Positions 40,739 through 49,748 of a DNA stretch of 64,000 bases are shown here, piece by piece. The stretch is from Mucilaginibacter ginsenosidivorans (GTDB taxonomy: Bacteria > Bacteroidota > Bacteroidia > Sphingobacteriales > Sphingobacteriaceae). The position numbers and the translations under genes are program-made. Under the pieces are notes generated by a model. It saw nothing but the letters and a program-made list of their open reading frames with translations, made no database searches and had not been told where the DNA came from. Each line of letters opens with the position of its first letter. Positions within the stretch are counted from its first letter, which is position 1. The stretch is taken from positions 3,162,001 to 3,226,000 of the forward strand of contig NZ_CP042436.1 of assembly GCF_007971025.1 (NCBI RefSeq). Reading direction: 5' to 3'.

Positions 40739-41493
40739 TCATAGAAGATGAGTTAAAAACCGCCCGGGCGCTTGCCAGGCTGATCACGGCTGCGAACGCG
40801 GAAAACCGCATCATAAAATTTATCCAAAGCGTCAGGTCGGCCGCAGACTTTCTTCGGGAAGGGAAAAAACCGGATCTTATCTTTATGGATGTTCAGCTGG
40901 CTGATGGGCTTTGTTTTGAAATATTCAATCGGGTACAAGTCGATGTCCCGGTCATCTTTTGCACCGCATTCGATGAGTATATGATGCAAGCTTTTAAAGC
41001 CAATGGCGTAGATTATGTTCTGAAACCCTTTTCAGCGGAAACAATCTCGGCGGCATTAGCGAAAGTCCGGAATCTTAAAAATTTTTTCCAGCAGGCAGGT
41101 AATACTTCGGCAAACCTATCGCAGTTGATTGAAAAGCTTCAGCCCCGGTCATTCAGAAAATACTTCCTGGTAACCAGCCGGCATAAATATCATACGATAG
41201 GCACGGATGCGGTGGCTTATTTTTATATACGTAATGAATCAACTACGCTGGTGACCCTGGATGGTCAGCAATACCAGGTCGCCCAATCCCTCGAAGAAGT
41301 TCAGCGGCAGCTGGATGAACATGATTTTTTCCGGCTCAACCGTCAATATCTTATTGCTTTCAGCGCGATCAAAGAAGTAGAACACTACTTCGCAAGGAAG
41401 TTACATATCACCTTAATAGTACCAACCGATGAAAAGTTACTGGTTGGTAAAGATAAGACGAAGATATTCTTATCCTGGCTGGGTGATCGATAG
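40726..41493 (+). CDS. LytTR-type response regulator
   Basis: A 255-residue two-domain regulator: a receiver (residues 1-120) with acidic residues DE near position 5, the phosphoacceptor Asp in LIFMDVQLADG and KPFSAE, and a LytTR DNA-binding domain (about 145-245) with RKYFLVTSRHKYH and FFRLNRQYLI. It forms a two-component pair with the kinase encoded upstream. The pair presumably controls its own operon, including the P460 cytochrome. Confidence 0.94.
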   Translation: MEILIIEDELKTARALARLITAANAENRIIKFIQSVRSAADFLREGKKPDLIFMDVQLADGLCFEIFNRVQVDVPVIFCTAFDEYMMQAFKANGVDYVLKPFSAETISAALAKVRNLKNFFQQAGNTSANLSQLIEKLQPRSFRKYFLVTSRHKYHTIGTDAVAYFYIRNESTTLVTLDGQQYQVAQSLEEVQRQLDEHDFFRLNRQYLIAFSAIKEVEHYFARKLHITLIVPTDEKLLVGKDKTKIFLSWLGDR

Positions 41494-41869
41494 ATATCTT
41501 TATGTTTGAACCAGGGATCATCTTGAGGATTCCCCGGAACTTTGACCAGGCAATTCCGTGCACTTTGGACTAACAGGTTGTGCAGGCAGTCAGGAAATTC
41601 GGGATTAACCACCAACAAATTAATAGGATCAAAGCGATGGGGAATCAGTTGTTTGCTATATCGGAACGAGCTGGTCAATGACTCCGGGACGTCCACTCCT
41701 GGTCGTGCCCGATCCAGGAACCCAGTATAATTTTGCTTGCAAAATCGCTCTTTTTTGCCTGTTTTGAGTGTCTGAAAGGTGAACTCCAAAGCGACTACCA
41801 GGCTTCTTGTATTCACATTAATTAGCTGAAAATCAATCGATAATAAAGTTTGGCATATAGCCAAGTTAC
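41494..41869. other. Gene-free stretch before the right 110-bp repeat
   Basis: A 182-residue minus-strand frame (41385-41933) crosses it but overlaps the regulator and the repeat, has no family I recognise and mixed composition, so I do not call it. It could be a decayed gene fragment. No RNA gene was seen. Confidence 0.5.
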
Positions 41870-41979
41870 GCGCACAAAAGCGGATAACGAGAGTTATTCG
41901 CTTTTTTATTTTGGTGATTTTCTGTCGATGCAATTTACAGGCATATAAGTCCGAAGTTTATAAACTTCGAACAGCCGGG
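41870..41979. repeat. Right copy of the 110-bp tRNA-flank repeat
   Basis: GCGCAC (last part of the tRNA 3' end) followed by the tRNA terminator copy and a TCCGAAGTT palindrome, in direct orientation with 35645-35755, about 90% identical by eye. The tRNA part itself is only 6 nt. Confidence 0.85.
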
Positions 41980-42233
41980 AAAATATATCAGACAGCCCGG
42001 TAAATATATCGCAAGAGTGCCTTAGGTGGAAATAATACTCCTGCTATTAAACAAGAATTTAGCAGCGCTATTGCGTTCCTTTCAATGCTACCGGATAATT
42101 TCTAACTTCGTTGGCGCATCACAGAATAAACCGGTAATAGATTAGCATGATAATATCTGATCATCTTCGAAGAAAATTCAATCCTTCTACGGACGAGGCA
42201 ATAAGGCGGGAAAATTATTTAATAACAATACCA

Positions 42234-45200
42234 ATGAAAGTTAATACATCCACACGCTATCATACTTGCTCTTCACTTTTTTGGGGGATATTATTGCAGA
42301 GTATATTTTTTATGTTTTTTGCTACCGTTAGTAAAGCTCAATCTGCAAATACTGCATTCGATAAAACAACAAGCATTCGGATGCTTGCTTATCAATACCT
42401 GCAAGAAAACAAACCATATGAGGCCGAAGCTGCATTTTTAAAAGCTATACAAATCGACCCCAAAAAAATCTCAAATTATAGAGACCTATCATTGCTTTAC
42501 CTGAGGGAAAAAAGATACAATGAAGCTGAAAAAGAAGCTAACACGGCCCTGAAATTTCAAAATGGCAATTTAGAAATAAGATCAATTTTGGCTAAAATAT
42601 ATGTCCAAAAAGGTGACAAACCCGCTGCGGCAAAAGAACTAAAAACGATAATTAGTAAAAGCCCCAAAAATGTGTATGCCTATTACACGTTAATGAATCT
42701 TACTTCGCCCGGTACCGGCGATAAAAATAGGAAAGCTTCTTTGCTGAAAATACTATCGTTTGCCCCCGCCAATATTGTCCTGCGCCTCGAGTTAGCCGAG
42801 TTATTTGCAGAGAATGGCAATTCCGATTCGGCATTGTCATATCTTCAAAGTATAAAAAAGATTTCACCAGGTTTCTCTTCTTCCGCTGCAATTGCTTTTA
42901 GAAAATCAATAAACGCCATCCAGGCAAATCGGTTTTCCAGCGCGTTGTCCTCCATCAGGCAATTTCATAATTTAATGAAAACTACAGTTATTTATGCCGA
43001 TGGATTAGCTGATATAGAAGGTCCGAAACTGCCGGAAGGTAACGTCGATTTTACTACCAGTCAAATAGCGCACAAGAATAAAATAACGAGAAAAATTACG
43101 TTACACGATATTAGTTTCGCCGACATTACAAAGAACGTGGTCCCCGGCATTTCAGAAGGTGGGAAAATCGATCATTCGGTAATAGCCGTAACGGATTATA
43201 ACAATATGGGGCAAATGTACCTGTATACTGGTAATTCGACAGGCAACGCTACAGAATGCCATTTGCTCACCAGCGAGATAGGTGCTTTTAGGGAGGCTAA
43301 TGTTTTGGGTGGCTTAAGTCACGATGGCATAGATAACAATGCGACATTTGCGGATTATAATAACGATGGTTACCAGGATCTTTTTATTGCGAACACAAAA
43401 GGAATTTTAGTGTATAAAAACAATGGCGACGGCACTTTTAGCAAGCAAAAAGATGGCATAGGGATAAAGAATGCAGTTAATGGACAGAAGCTTTTATTTG
43501 CAGATTTTGACCAGGATGGTGACCTGGATTTGTATGTTGCTCAAAAAGCTGGAAATAAGTTTTTTAGAAATAACGGCGATGGGACATTTACGGAGCAGTC
43601 CGCAGGTATGGGCCTTACTTCCACCAGAAACGGTGGAGAAGATATCGATTATGCAGATTGGGACTCAGATGGAGATTTGGATATCGTAACCGTCAGCGAA
43701 AAGAACGGGATAGCTTTACTTGATAATAACAGGCATTCAAAATTTCAGGATATTACATCGTCAACAGGCTTGAATAGACTGAAAATTGCAGGCACGGCAG
43801 TGGCTTTTGCAGACTATAACAATGATGGTATGCAGGACTTATTTATTGCCGGAAAGAGAAATTCCCCTTCGTGCCTGCTTAAAAATGCAGGAAACAATCA
43901 CTTTGTTGTTGATCCGTCTTCAAAATTAATCAGTACTTATCTGGGCTCCCTGGACGTTCATGCTGTTGCTTTTTTGGATTTTGATAATGATGGATATCTT
44001 GATTTGCTGGTGGCAGGAACCACTGATAAATCAAATGGGAAAGGCGTGCAATTATTTCATAACGAGGGGGCTAAACGTTTTACCAATGTGTCTTACTTGT
44101 TACCGCCAACGGTTCAGCAAGCTTATCAGATCGGTATCGCTGATTTTAATGCCGATGGGGATGATGATATTTTCCTTTCGGGGCCAAATGGTGCACAATT
44201 GATCAGAAATGATGGAGGCAGTTTAAATAATTATTTACAGGTACAGCTTATAGGACTTTCTTATGGCAATAGTAAAAATAACAGGCTGGGAATAGGGGCA
44301 CAGGTTGCGCTAAAGGCCGGGGATCTTTACCAGACCAGAACAGTTAAAAGGTCGGTTTTAAATTTAGGGGTTGGAAGCAGAAGCAAGCTCGATGCTGTAC
44401 GTGTTGTATGGCCAAATGGCATGCCCCAAACCATTGCGGACCCAAGTAGCAGTGAAAGGATCATTGAACAGGAAATGTTAAAAGGGTCGTGTCCGTTTTT
44501 ATTTACGTGGAATGGAGAGCGATATGAGTTTATTAAGGATATGCTTTGGCGTAGTGCGCTTGGCATGCCATTGGCCATAAATGGAAAGGATACCACCTAT
44601 TCGTTTTCGGATGCTTCAAAGGAATACCTGCTGATACCCGGCGAGAAACTAAAGGCAAAAAATGGCCGGTACCGAATAAAGATCACCGAAGAACTATGGG
44701 AAGCGGTATACTTTGATAAAGCCGGGCTGGTGGCAGTGGATCACCCTGATTCTGTAGATACTTACGTAGATGAGCGTTTTGTTCCTCCGCCTTTTCCGGG
44801 CAGGAAGGTATACCAGGCCGCAAGAAAATACCTGCCGGTTTCGGCAAAGGACGAAAAGGGTAATGACCTGCTGCCAAAGGTGAGCCGGTATGATTTCCAG
44901 TATGCCTCCAGCTTCTCGTTAGGAAAATTCCAGGGACTTGCCGAAGACCATGATCTGATCCTTGATTTAGGGAACAATGCAAAAGGCGATAGCCTGCGTT
45001 TGTTTTTGCGCGGCTGGATATTCCCGACCGATGCCAGCATCAATACGGCGATGACACAATCGGATAAATATAAAATCCACCCGCCGTGCTTACAGGTGAT
45101 CGATGGCAAAGGAGAATGGAGAACCGTAATTTCTAATCTTGGGTTCCCGATGGGGAGGGATAAGATGGTTATTGCTGACCTTTCGGGTAAGTTCCTGACC

Positions 45201-45821
45201 AAAAACGACCACCGCGTTCGTATCAGGACCAACATGCAGATCTATTGGGACCATATATTCTTTACTACCGGCCGTGTAGAATCACCTGTGCGAATGACCG
45301 ACCTTGTAATGACCCGTGCAACGCTGGGTTTCAGGGGCTATTCCTCGTCTTACCGAAAAGGCGGCCCTTACGGCCCTGAGTGGTTTGATTACGATCATGT
45401 AACAGGTGGCCAAAAGTGGCGCGACCTTACGGGTAATTATACACGTTATGGCGATGTATTGCCACTTTTACAACAGGGAGACGATAAATATATTATTGCA
45501 GACGGCGGAGACGAGATAAGCATTGACTTCGATGAACAGCGATTACCTAAAGTTCCCAAAGGCTGGAAAAGGGATTTCCTGATTTATAGTGAAGGATGGG
45601 TAAAGGACGGAGATTTAAACACAGCCAACGGTCAAACAGTTGCCCCGCTGCCATTCCACGGCATGCCATCCTATCCGTATAGCAAAAATATTGCCTATCC
45701 TGCAGACAAAGAACACCAGGAGTACCAGCAAAAATACAATACCCGAAAAGTAACTACATTTGATTTTAAAAATGCCTTAAAGCCGGGGATGTCTAAAAAA
45801 TCAGCTAAGTCGACCCGATGA
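42234..45821 (+). CDS. Exported TPR/FG-GAP (VCBS)/ASPIC-UnbV protein with long C-terminal region
   Basis: A 1195-residue secreted protein. The signal (LFWGILLQSIFFMFFATVSKA) precedes TPR-like repeats (about 35-200), then at least six VCBS/FG-GAP calcium-type repeats of the form FADYNNDGxxDLF (about 350-690), and an ASPIC/UnbV module (GIGAQVALKAGD, VLNLGVGS, VRVVWPNGMPQTI, about 700-755). The remaining 430 residues (FTWNGERYEFIKDMLWRSALG onward) are a separate conserved-looking beta-rich part. Binding surface or enzymatic scaffold are possible; the function is not known. It converges on the halogenase-like gene at 45903 with an 80-bp gap. Confidence 0.88.
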   Translation: MKVNTSTRYHTCSSLFWGILLQSIFFMFFATVSKAQSANTAFDKTTSIRMLAYQYLQENKPYEAEAAFLKAIQIDPKKISNYRDLSLLYLREKRYNEAEKEANTALKFQNGNLEIRSILAKIYVQKGDKPAAAKELKTIISKSPKNVYAYYTLMNLTSPGTGDKNRKASLLKILSFAPANIVLRLELAELFAENGNSDSALSYLQSIKKISPGFSSSAAIAFRKSINAIQANRFSSALSSIRQFHNLMKTTVIYADGLADIEGPKLPEGNVDFTTSQIAHKNKITRKITLHDISFADITKNVVPGISEGGKIDHSVIAVTDYNNMGQMYLYTGNSTGNATECHLLTSEIGAFREANVLGGLSHDGIDNNATFADYNNDGYQDLFIANTKGILVYKNNGDGTFSKQKDGIGIKNAVNGQKLLFADFDQDGDLDLYVAQKAGNKFFRNNGDGTFTEQSAGMGLTSTRNGGEDIDYADWDSDGDLDIVTVSEKNGIALLDNNRHSKFQDITSSTGLNRLKIAGTAVAFADYNNDGMQDLFIAGKRNSPSCLLKNAGNNHFVVDPSSKLISTYLGSLDVHAVAFLDFDNDGYLDLLVAGTTDKSNGKGVQLFHNEGAKRFTNVSYLLPPTVQQAYQIGIADFNADGDDDIFLSGPNGAQLIRNDGGSLNNYLQVQLIGLSYGNSKNNRLGIGAQVALKAGDLYQTRTVKRSVLNLGVGSRSKLDAVRVVWPNGMPQTIADPSSSERIIEQEMLKGSCPFLFTWNGERYEFIKDMLWRSALGMPLAINGKDTTYSFSDASKEYLLIPGEKLKAKNGRYRIKITEELWEAVYFDKAGLVAVDHPDSVDTYVDERFVPPPFPGRKVYQAARKYLPVSAKDEKGNDLLPKVSRYDFQYASSFSLGKFQGLAEDHDLILDLGNNAKGDSLRLFLRGWIFPTDASINTAMTQSDKYKIHPPCLQVIDGKGEWRTVISNLGFPMGRDKMVIADLSGKFLTKNDHRVRIRTNMQIYWDHIFFTTGRVESPVRMTDLVMTRATLGFRGYSSSYRKGGPYGPEWFDYDHVTGGQKWRDLTGNYTRYGDVLPLLQQGDDKYIIADGGDEISIDFDEQRLPKVPKGWKRDFLIYSEGWVKDGDLNTANGQTVAPLPFHGMPSYPYSKNIAYPADKEHQEYQQKYNTRKVTTFDFKNALKPGMSKKSAKSTR

Positions 45822-45902
45822 TATTTGTTTTAATTACGGCACCTGAGCTGCGGTTTTGGGTGCTGTAATAACACCCGAAGGCGGGAGTTTTCAGATATTC
45901 TA

Positions 45903-47417
45903 TTATAGCGCTGCTGCTGTGTGGCGATACATGTTTTTGAATGATGGGTTGAGCAGCCCGGCCGTATTTATTGGTTTTATCCTTTCTCTTACGAGTTTGG
46001 TAAAGCGCTTAATATCTTCATCAGATGGTTGTTGGCAATCGATTATTTCCAACAGATCTGCATAAGATTCCTGCACCATATCTGTAATGTAAGTATCATC
46101 GGCACCGAGGAAATACCCGGGCGGCTTTTTCTGCAAAAGGCGTTGCTCATAAGCAATAGTTGCTGCGAAATATAGCATCGACCAGGCGTTGAAGATCTCA
46201 AAATGAGCCATGGTGAGGTAACAGCCTGCGACAAGCCGGTCAATCAATTTCAGTTCCGCAAAAACCGCATCTTCATATTTCTTTAGATCTGTATACAGTG
46301 ATTCAGGATCGTTAAAATTCTCTTTGAGGATAACGGTTAATTTCTGTACGCCTGCAAGTGAATGCGCGATGCCTGAACTGAACAAGGGATCAACAAAGCC
46401 GGCGGTATGTGGAAGTGCTGCCCATCCTGGTCCAAAACAGTTAGCTATCTTTCTTTGTAACCTGCCCGTTTGTATTATTTTGCCGGGTGCGTGGGCAAGT
46501 TTGCTGTCTTTTAAGATGTTATTAATCGCCGGGTACTTCTTACACATGATATCCCATAGTTCATCGGTTTGCAGCCCCTTTAACGACTGCTCCCGGCCAC
46601 TAAGCGCGAATCCAAAACTGGTACGCTTGTCGTTAAACCGCAGCATCCATATCCAGCCTTCATCCAAAATTTGGTGCAGGGCAGAGTTGTCCGGGTCATA
46701 CGGAAAATCATCAGTAGTAATACATGCTTTTTTCAGTATGTCTGTCCACCTGGCAACACCGTTGAAATGAGAATACACGGCGAATGAATCAGTTAAGAAA
46801 CTATCAGATGCGGATTTGACGCCAAGCAGCTGATCAAGCAAAATGCCATTGCCGGTAGCGTCTATAAAAAAGGCGGTGTGAATTGCCAGGGTCTCTCCGG
46901 GCCGGGTGCATTCAAATTCCCAATCCGGGGTTCTTTTTCCGGATGTAATTTTTGTAAGGTCTAAATAGGTGATCCCGGTTTCTTTTACTTTGCTTACCAG
47001 GAAGGCGTCAAAATCAGCACGCAACCAATTCGTGTCCGATTGAATGTCGTCCGTACTTGCGGCAACAAGCAGTTCGTTCTTATGATCCGCATCGGTAATA
47101 AAATCTTTCCCGGGATAGTGCTTAAAAAAGCTGAAACCTCTTTTAAGACCGCAAACGATTTCGGGATGCGATTGCTGCCAACTGCCATAGCGCGAAAAAT
47201 CATACAGCCAGGGCAAATTGTATTTTACTGCAATGTCGCGCAATTGCATGTCGGCTACAGGCGTTGACGACTCGCCGATGGCAAAACGGGGATGCTGGTC
47301 TTTTTCAATAAGGCAAACCTTAAAGCCCTGGCTATGCAAAATTAACGCGGTAAGGGAGCCGGCAAAGCCACCCCCAGCCACTAAAATATCGTAATGATGA
47401 TGCTGGGTTTCACGCAT
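45903..47417 (-). CDS. Flavin-dependent halogenase/monooxygenase-like protein
   Basis: A 504-residue FAD enzyme: dinucleotide fold GGGFAG (15-20), the GESSTP motif (48-53) typical of flavin-dependent halogenases, and DATGN (186-190). The halogenase WxWxIP motif appears as WIWMLR (255-260): both tryptophans are kept but IP is replaced by LR. It may therefore be a halogenase with altered chemistry or a related monooxygenase/dehydrogenase. It is the last gene of the operon asparagine-synthetase-like, radical SAM, halogenase-like; its start overlaps the radical SAM gene end by 8 bp. Confidence 0.88.
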   Translation of the reverse strand: MRETQHHHYDILVAGGGFAGSLTALILHSQGFKVCLIEKDQHPRFAIGESSTPVADMQLRDIAVKYNLPWLYDFSRYGSWQQSHPEIVCGLKRGFSFFKHYPGKDFITDADHKNELLVAASTDDIQSDTNWLRADFDAFLVSKVKETGITYLDLTKITSGKRTPDWEFECTRPGETLAIHTAFFIDATGNGILLDQLLGVKSASDSFLTDSFAVYSHFNGVARWTDILKKACITTDDFPYDPDNSALHQILDEGWIWMLRFNDKRTSFGFALSGREQSLKGLQTDELWDIMCKKYPAINNILKDSKLAHAPGKIIQTGRLQRKIANCFGPGWAALPHTAGFVDPLFSSGIAHSLAGVQKLTVILKENFNDPESLYTDLKKYEDAVFAELKLIDRLVAGCYLTMAHFEIFNAWSMLYFAATIAYEQRLLQKKPPGYFLGADDTYITDMVQESYADLLEIIDCQQPSDEDIKRFTKLVRERIKPINTAGLLNPSFKNMYRHTAAAL

Positions 47418-48348
47418 GACCTAAATGACAGCTACAGGCTATCCCCTGGTGAAATGTTTGATCGGAATTCATGGCTTCCAGGCGACGCTTCCTGCTTTCA
47501 AAACAAATTGGACAATTGGAAAGAAAACCAATATCCCAGGTGTCAACAAAGACCCGGCCGAGCTGTAAGTGTAGGGAACGTTCAAATACTTCTTCCAGCA
47601 TGTCCAATGTCGGGGGTATATAATGCTGCTGTTCGTAAAGCAATTCCATAATACCATTGCCCGGACGGGTAGGGATGATGGAGCAACACCCGGCTCCGCT
47701 CTCGAAGGCAAACTTTACGGTGTTAAATGCCCATTGGATATTTTCATGTCTACCGGTAAGATAGGGGGGATTTAGCAGTACAAATGCACGTACATCGATT
47801 TTATGACTTATTAAAAATGCCGCAGCCTGTTTAAAGTCTTCGGCGGTCATTTGTTTATTGAGCCTGGGCAACACGTCCGGGTGAATAGTTTCAAGCCCCA
47901 TGGCTATTTCAAGGGTTCCATTAAGCATGTCATTAAATTCCAGGCAGGCCTCACCGCAAAGTTTCGGATGATTTTCGACGATCACCCTTTGGTAATGCCG
48001 AAGCCTTTCAGCTATTCCCTGATAATCCGCCGGAGGAACCGCCTTTTGGTCAAAGAAGTTGCTGCTATTATACAGCTTAATTACATCCGCTCCGGGCAGC
48101 CTGGCTAATGCATAATCTATTTGTCTAATGATGGCTCCCGGAGGGGTAGGCTCATTTAAGGTATTCTTCCAGAGATCACACATCAGGCACTTAAACGCAC
48201 ACTCCTTACCGGTAAGGAAAATGGTGTTTACCTTTTGTAGTTGTCCATTGGCGGCAGGTTCGTTTTCATGCAGGAAATGATAAGGTATATCGGGACTCGA
48301 AAAGTTCTTATGCGGACGAAGCCTTTCAATTTCCCGATTATCATGCAT
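47410..48348 (-). CDS. Radical SAM enzyme, Elp3/RaSEA-like
   Basis: A 312-residue radical SAM protein from ATG 48348 (MHDNREIERL). The cluster motif C50-AFK-C54-LM-C57 is CxxxCxxC. Further landmarks IKLYNSSNFFDQKAVPP, VIVENHPKL, LEIAMGLETIHPDVLPRLNKQ and VRAFVLLNPPYLTG match the pattern of the Elp3-related group that includes archaeosine-synthase subunit RaSEA, not the SPASM type. The substrate is unknown. Its ATG overlaps the asparagine-synthetase-like TGA by 8 bp (ATGCATGA), and its end overlaps the halogenase-like start. Confidence 0.9.
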   Translation of the reverse strand: MHDNREIERLRPHKNFSSPDIPYHFLHENEPAANGQLQKVNTIFLTGKECAFKCLMCDLWKNTLNEPTPPGAIIRQIDYALARLPGADVIKLYNSSNFFDQKAVPPADYQGIAERLRHYQRVIVENHPKLCGEACLEFNDMLNGTLEIAMGLETIHPDVLPRLNKQMTAEDFKQAAAFLISHKIDVRAFVLLNPPYLTGRHENIQWAFNTVKFAFESGAGCCSIIPTRPGNGIMELLYEQQHYIPPTLDMLEEVFERSLHLQLGRVFVDTWDIGFLSNCPICFESRKRRLEAMNSDQTFHQGIACSCHLGHA

Positions 48349-49672
48349 AGAGTGAATTAAAATAGGTTCGGTATTCCATTTCATCCTGCGGAAACAACTG
48401 TTTAAACGTGCTTTCGGACGCAGCACCAAGCTGGAACCTGCGCTTTTCAAATACCGGCATCTCCAAACCTGTAACGGCTTTCACGCCCCTCTGCACAATC
48501 TCTCCCTTGAGTGCATATAATGTTTCCTCGCTCCAATTTGTCAATTGTATGAAAGGGATACCTTCGGCAACTTCAATGACGTTAGGCAAGGCGTATGGGC
48601 TAAGGCCTTTAAATCCAAATAACCGGCATGGGGCATAAGAACGAACATGCCCCCTGCTTTGCCCGCCGGAATACGTTAGCGAATGTTTGATCTTGTCAAC
48701 TCCCCAGCCTTCCTGATAAAGCATCATATTATTCAATACGCTGCGAATGGTAAGTTCTGTATTTTCTTCAATTGGATAATCTTTCAGGTTTTCGTCACCA
48801 CCGTCGCCGTCTGCAAGATATTTCCATTCGGGGTATAGTTTGCGTATTTGTTTACACAAAGCCAGGGCCATCGTGGCCGATTCAAGGTCGCGGGGTTTAT
48901 AATCCTCAATTACTTTAATCGCTTCTTTATAATCAACTGCCGATTGTGGCACATCGATCACCTCCAAAAAAATAGACAGGCCCAACTTATCCAGGAATTC
49001 GTGAGCTTGGGCTGCGTCGGGCCCATTGTTTACCGACAGGGTAAAGGCTTTCAGCCGCTGCGGCGAAAGGCCAAGTTTAAGCATCAGGTGATAAAGCACC
49101 AGGAAAACCGATCCGCTGTCAATCCCCCCCGAAAACAGGACGCCTATGGGTTCTTTCTCAGGTATAGACATCAGCCATTTTTGGCATTCGTTAGCCAGCG
49201 CCTCTATATAGGTTTTGCCGATTTTATCCAGGTCATTTGTTAAACTATTCCTTTTAGGCTCAAAATATCGCGTGTAAACAGGGTTAGGATCGGGGCAGCC
49301 GATTACTTCCAACCGCACCACATAATGTGCGGGCACCATCCTGGTATATGATGGGTGGAACTGGGTGTGCAACCCTTTAGTTTTCAGGTACTCGTAAATT
49401 TCATCTATCCGCTCGGCTACAATAAGCAAGGGGCCGCTTACTTGCTTGGCCAGGAAATAGCGCATAGGCCTGCCAATGGAACGCGCCAGGAAAACCTGCT
49501 GCCCCACTTTTTTTACTATTGCAAATTGTCCCTCTATCTGTCGTACCCTTGCAGCATCGCCCGAAATCACTGCTTCAGCAGCGTCCTCCATAGTCATGTT
49601 AAAAATAACATTATTGCTGTCGTCCAATAGGCTTATAAAGTCGGTGGGTGCAGCTGTATTAAGATCGTTCAT
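48341..49672 (-). CDS. Asparagine-synthetase-like ATP-dependent amide-forming enzyme
   Basis: A 443-residue protein. The C-terminal synthetase domain has the ATP-pyrophosphatase P-loop SGGIDSGS (181-188) and DGDGGDE (288-294). The N-terminal half looks like a degenerate glutaminase domain: no Cys at position 2, so it cannot release ammonia from glutamine in the usual way. This combination resembles lasso-peptide cyclases and beta-lactam synthetases, which activate a carboxylate by adenylation and join it to an amine. It leads an operon with a radical SAM and a halogenase-like gene. A 54-residue frame lies 76 bp upstream. Confidence 0.9.
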   Translation of the reverse strand: MNDLNTAAPTDFISLLDDSNNVIFNMTMEDAAEAVISGDAARVRQIEGQFAIVKKVGQQVFLARSIGRPMRYFLAKQVSGPLLIVAERIDEIYEYLKTKGLHTQFHPSYTRMVPAHYVVRLEVIGCPDPNPVYTRYFEPKRNSLTNDLDKIGKTYIEALANECQKWLMSIPEKEPIGVLFSGGIDSGSVFLVLYHLMLKLGLSPQRLKAFTLSVNNGPDAAQAHEFLDKLGLSIFLEVIDVPQSAVDYKEAIKVIEDYKPRDLESATMALALCKQIRKLYPEWKYLADGDGGDENLKDYPIEENTELTIRSVLNNMMLYQEGWGVDKIKHSLTYSGGQSRGHVRSYAPCRLFGFKGLSPYALPNVIEVAEGIPFIQLTNWSEETLYALKGEIVQRGVKAVTGLEMPVFEKRRFQLGAASESTFKQLFPQDEMEYRTYFNSLYA

Positions 49673-49748
49673 ATTGCAATGTTAATATTTTTTCCGATTT
49701 AATGGCAACAATGGGTCGGGAATAGTACTTAAAAAGTCAATAGTTCTT

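Noticed and set aside
35650..41870. Calling the tRNA-bounded segment an active genomic island
   Set aside because: No integrase, excisionase or phage gene is present and the right copy has only 6 nt of the tRNA, so I report it as a finding only.
41385..41933. 182-residue minus-strand frame across the regulator end and the 110-bp repeat
   Set aside because: It overlaps the end of the LytTR gene and the tRNA-terminator repeat, and no domain is recognised; at most a decayed fragment lies in its middle.
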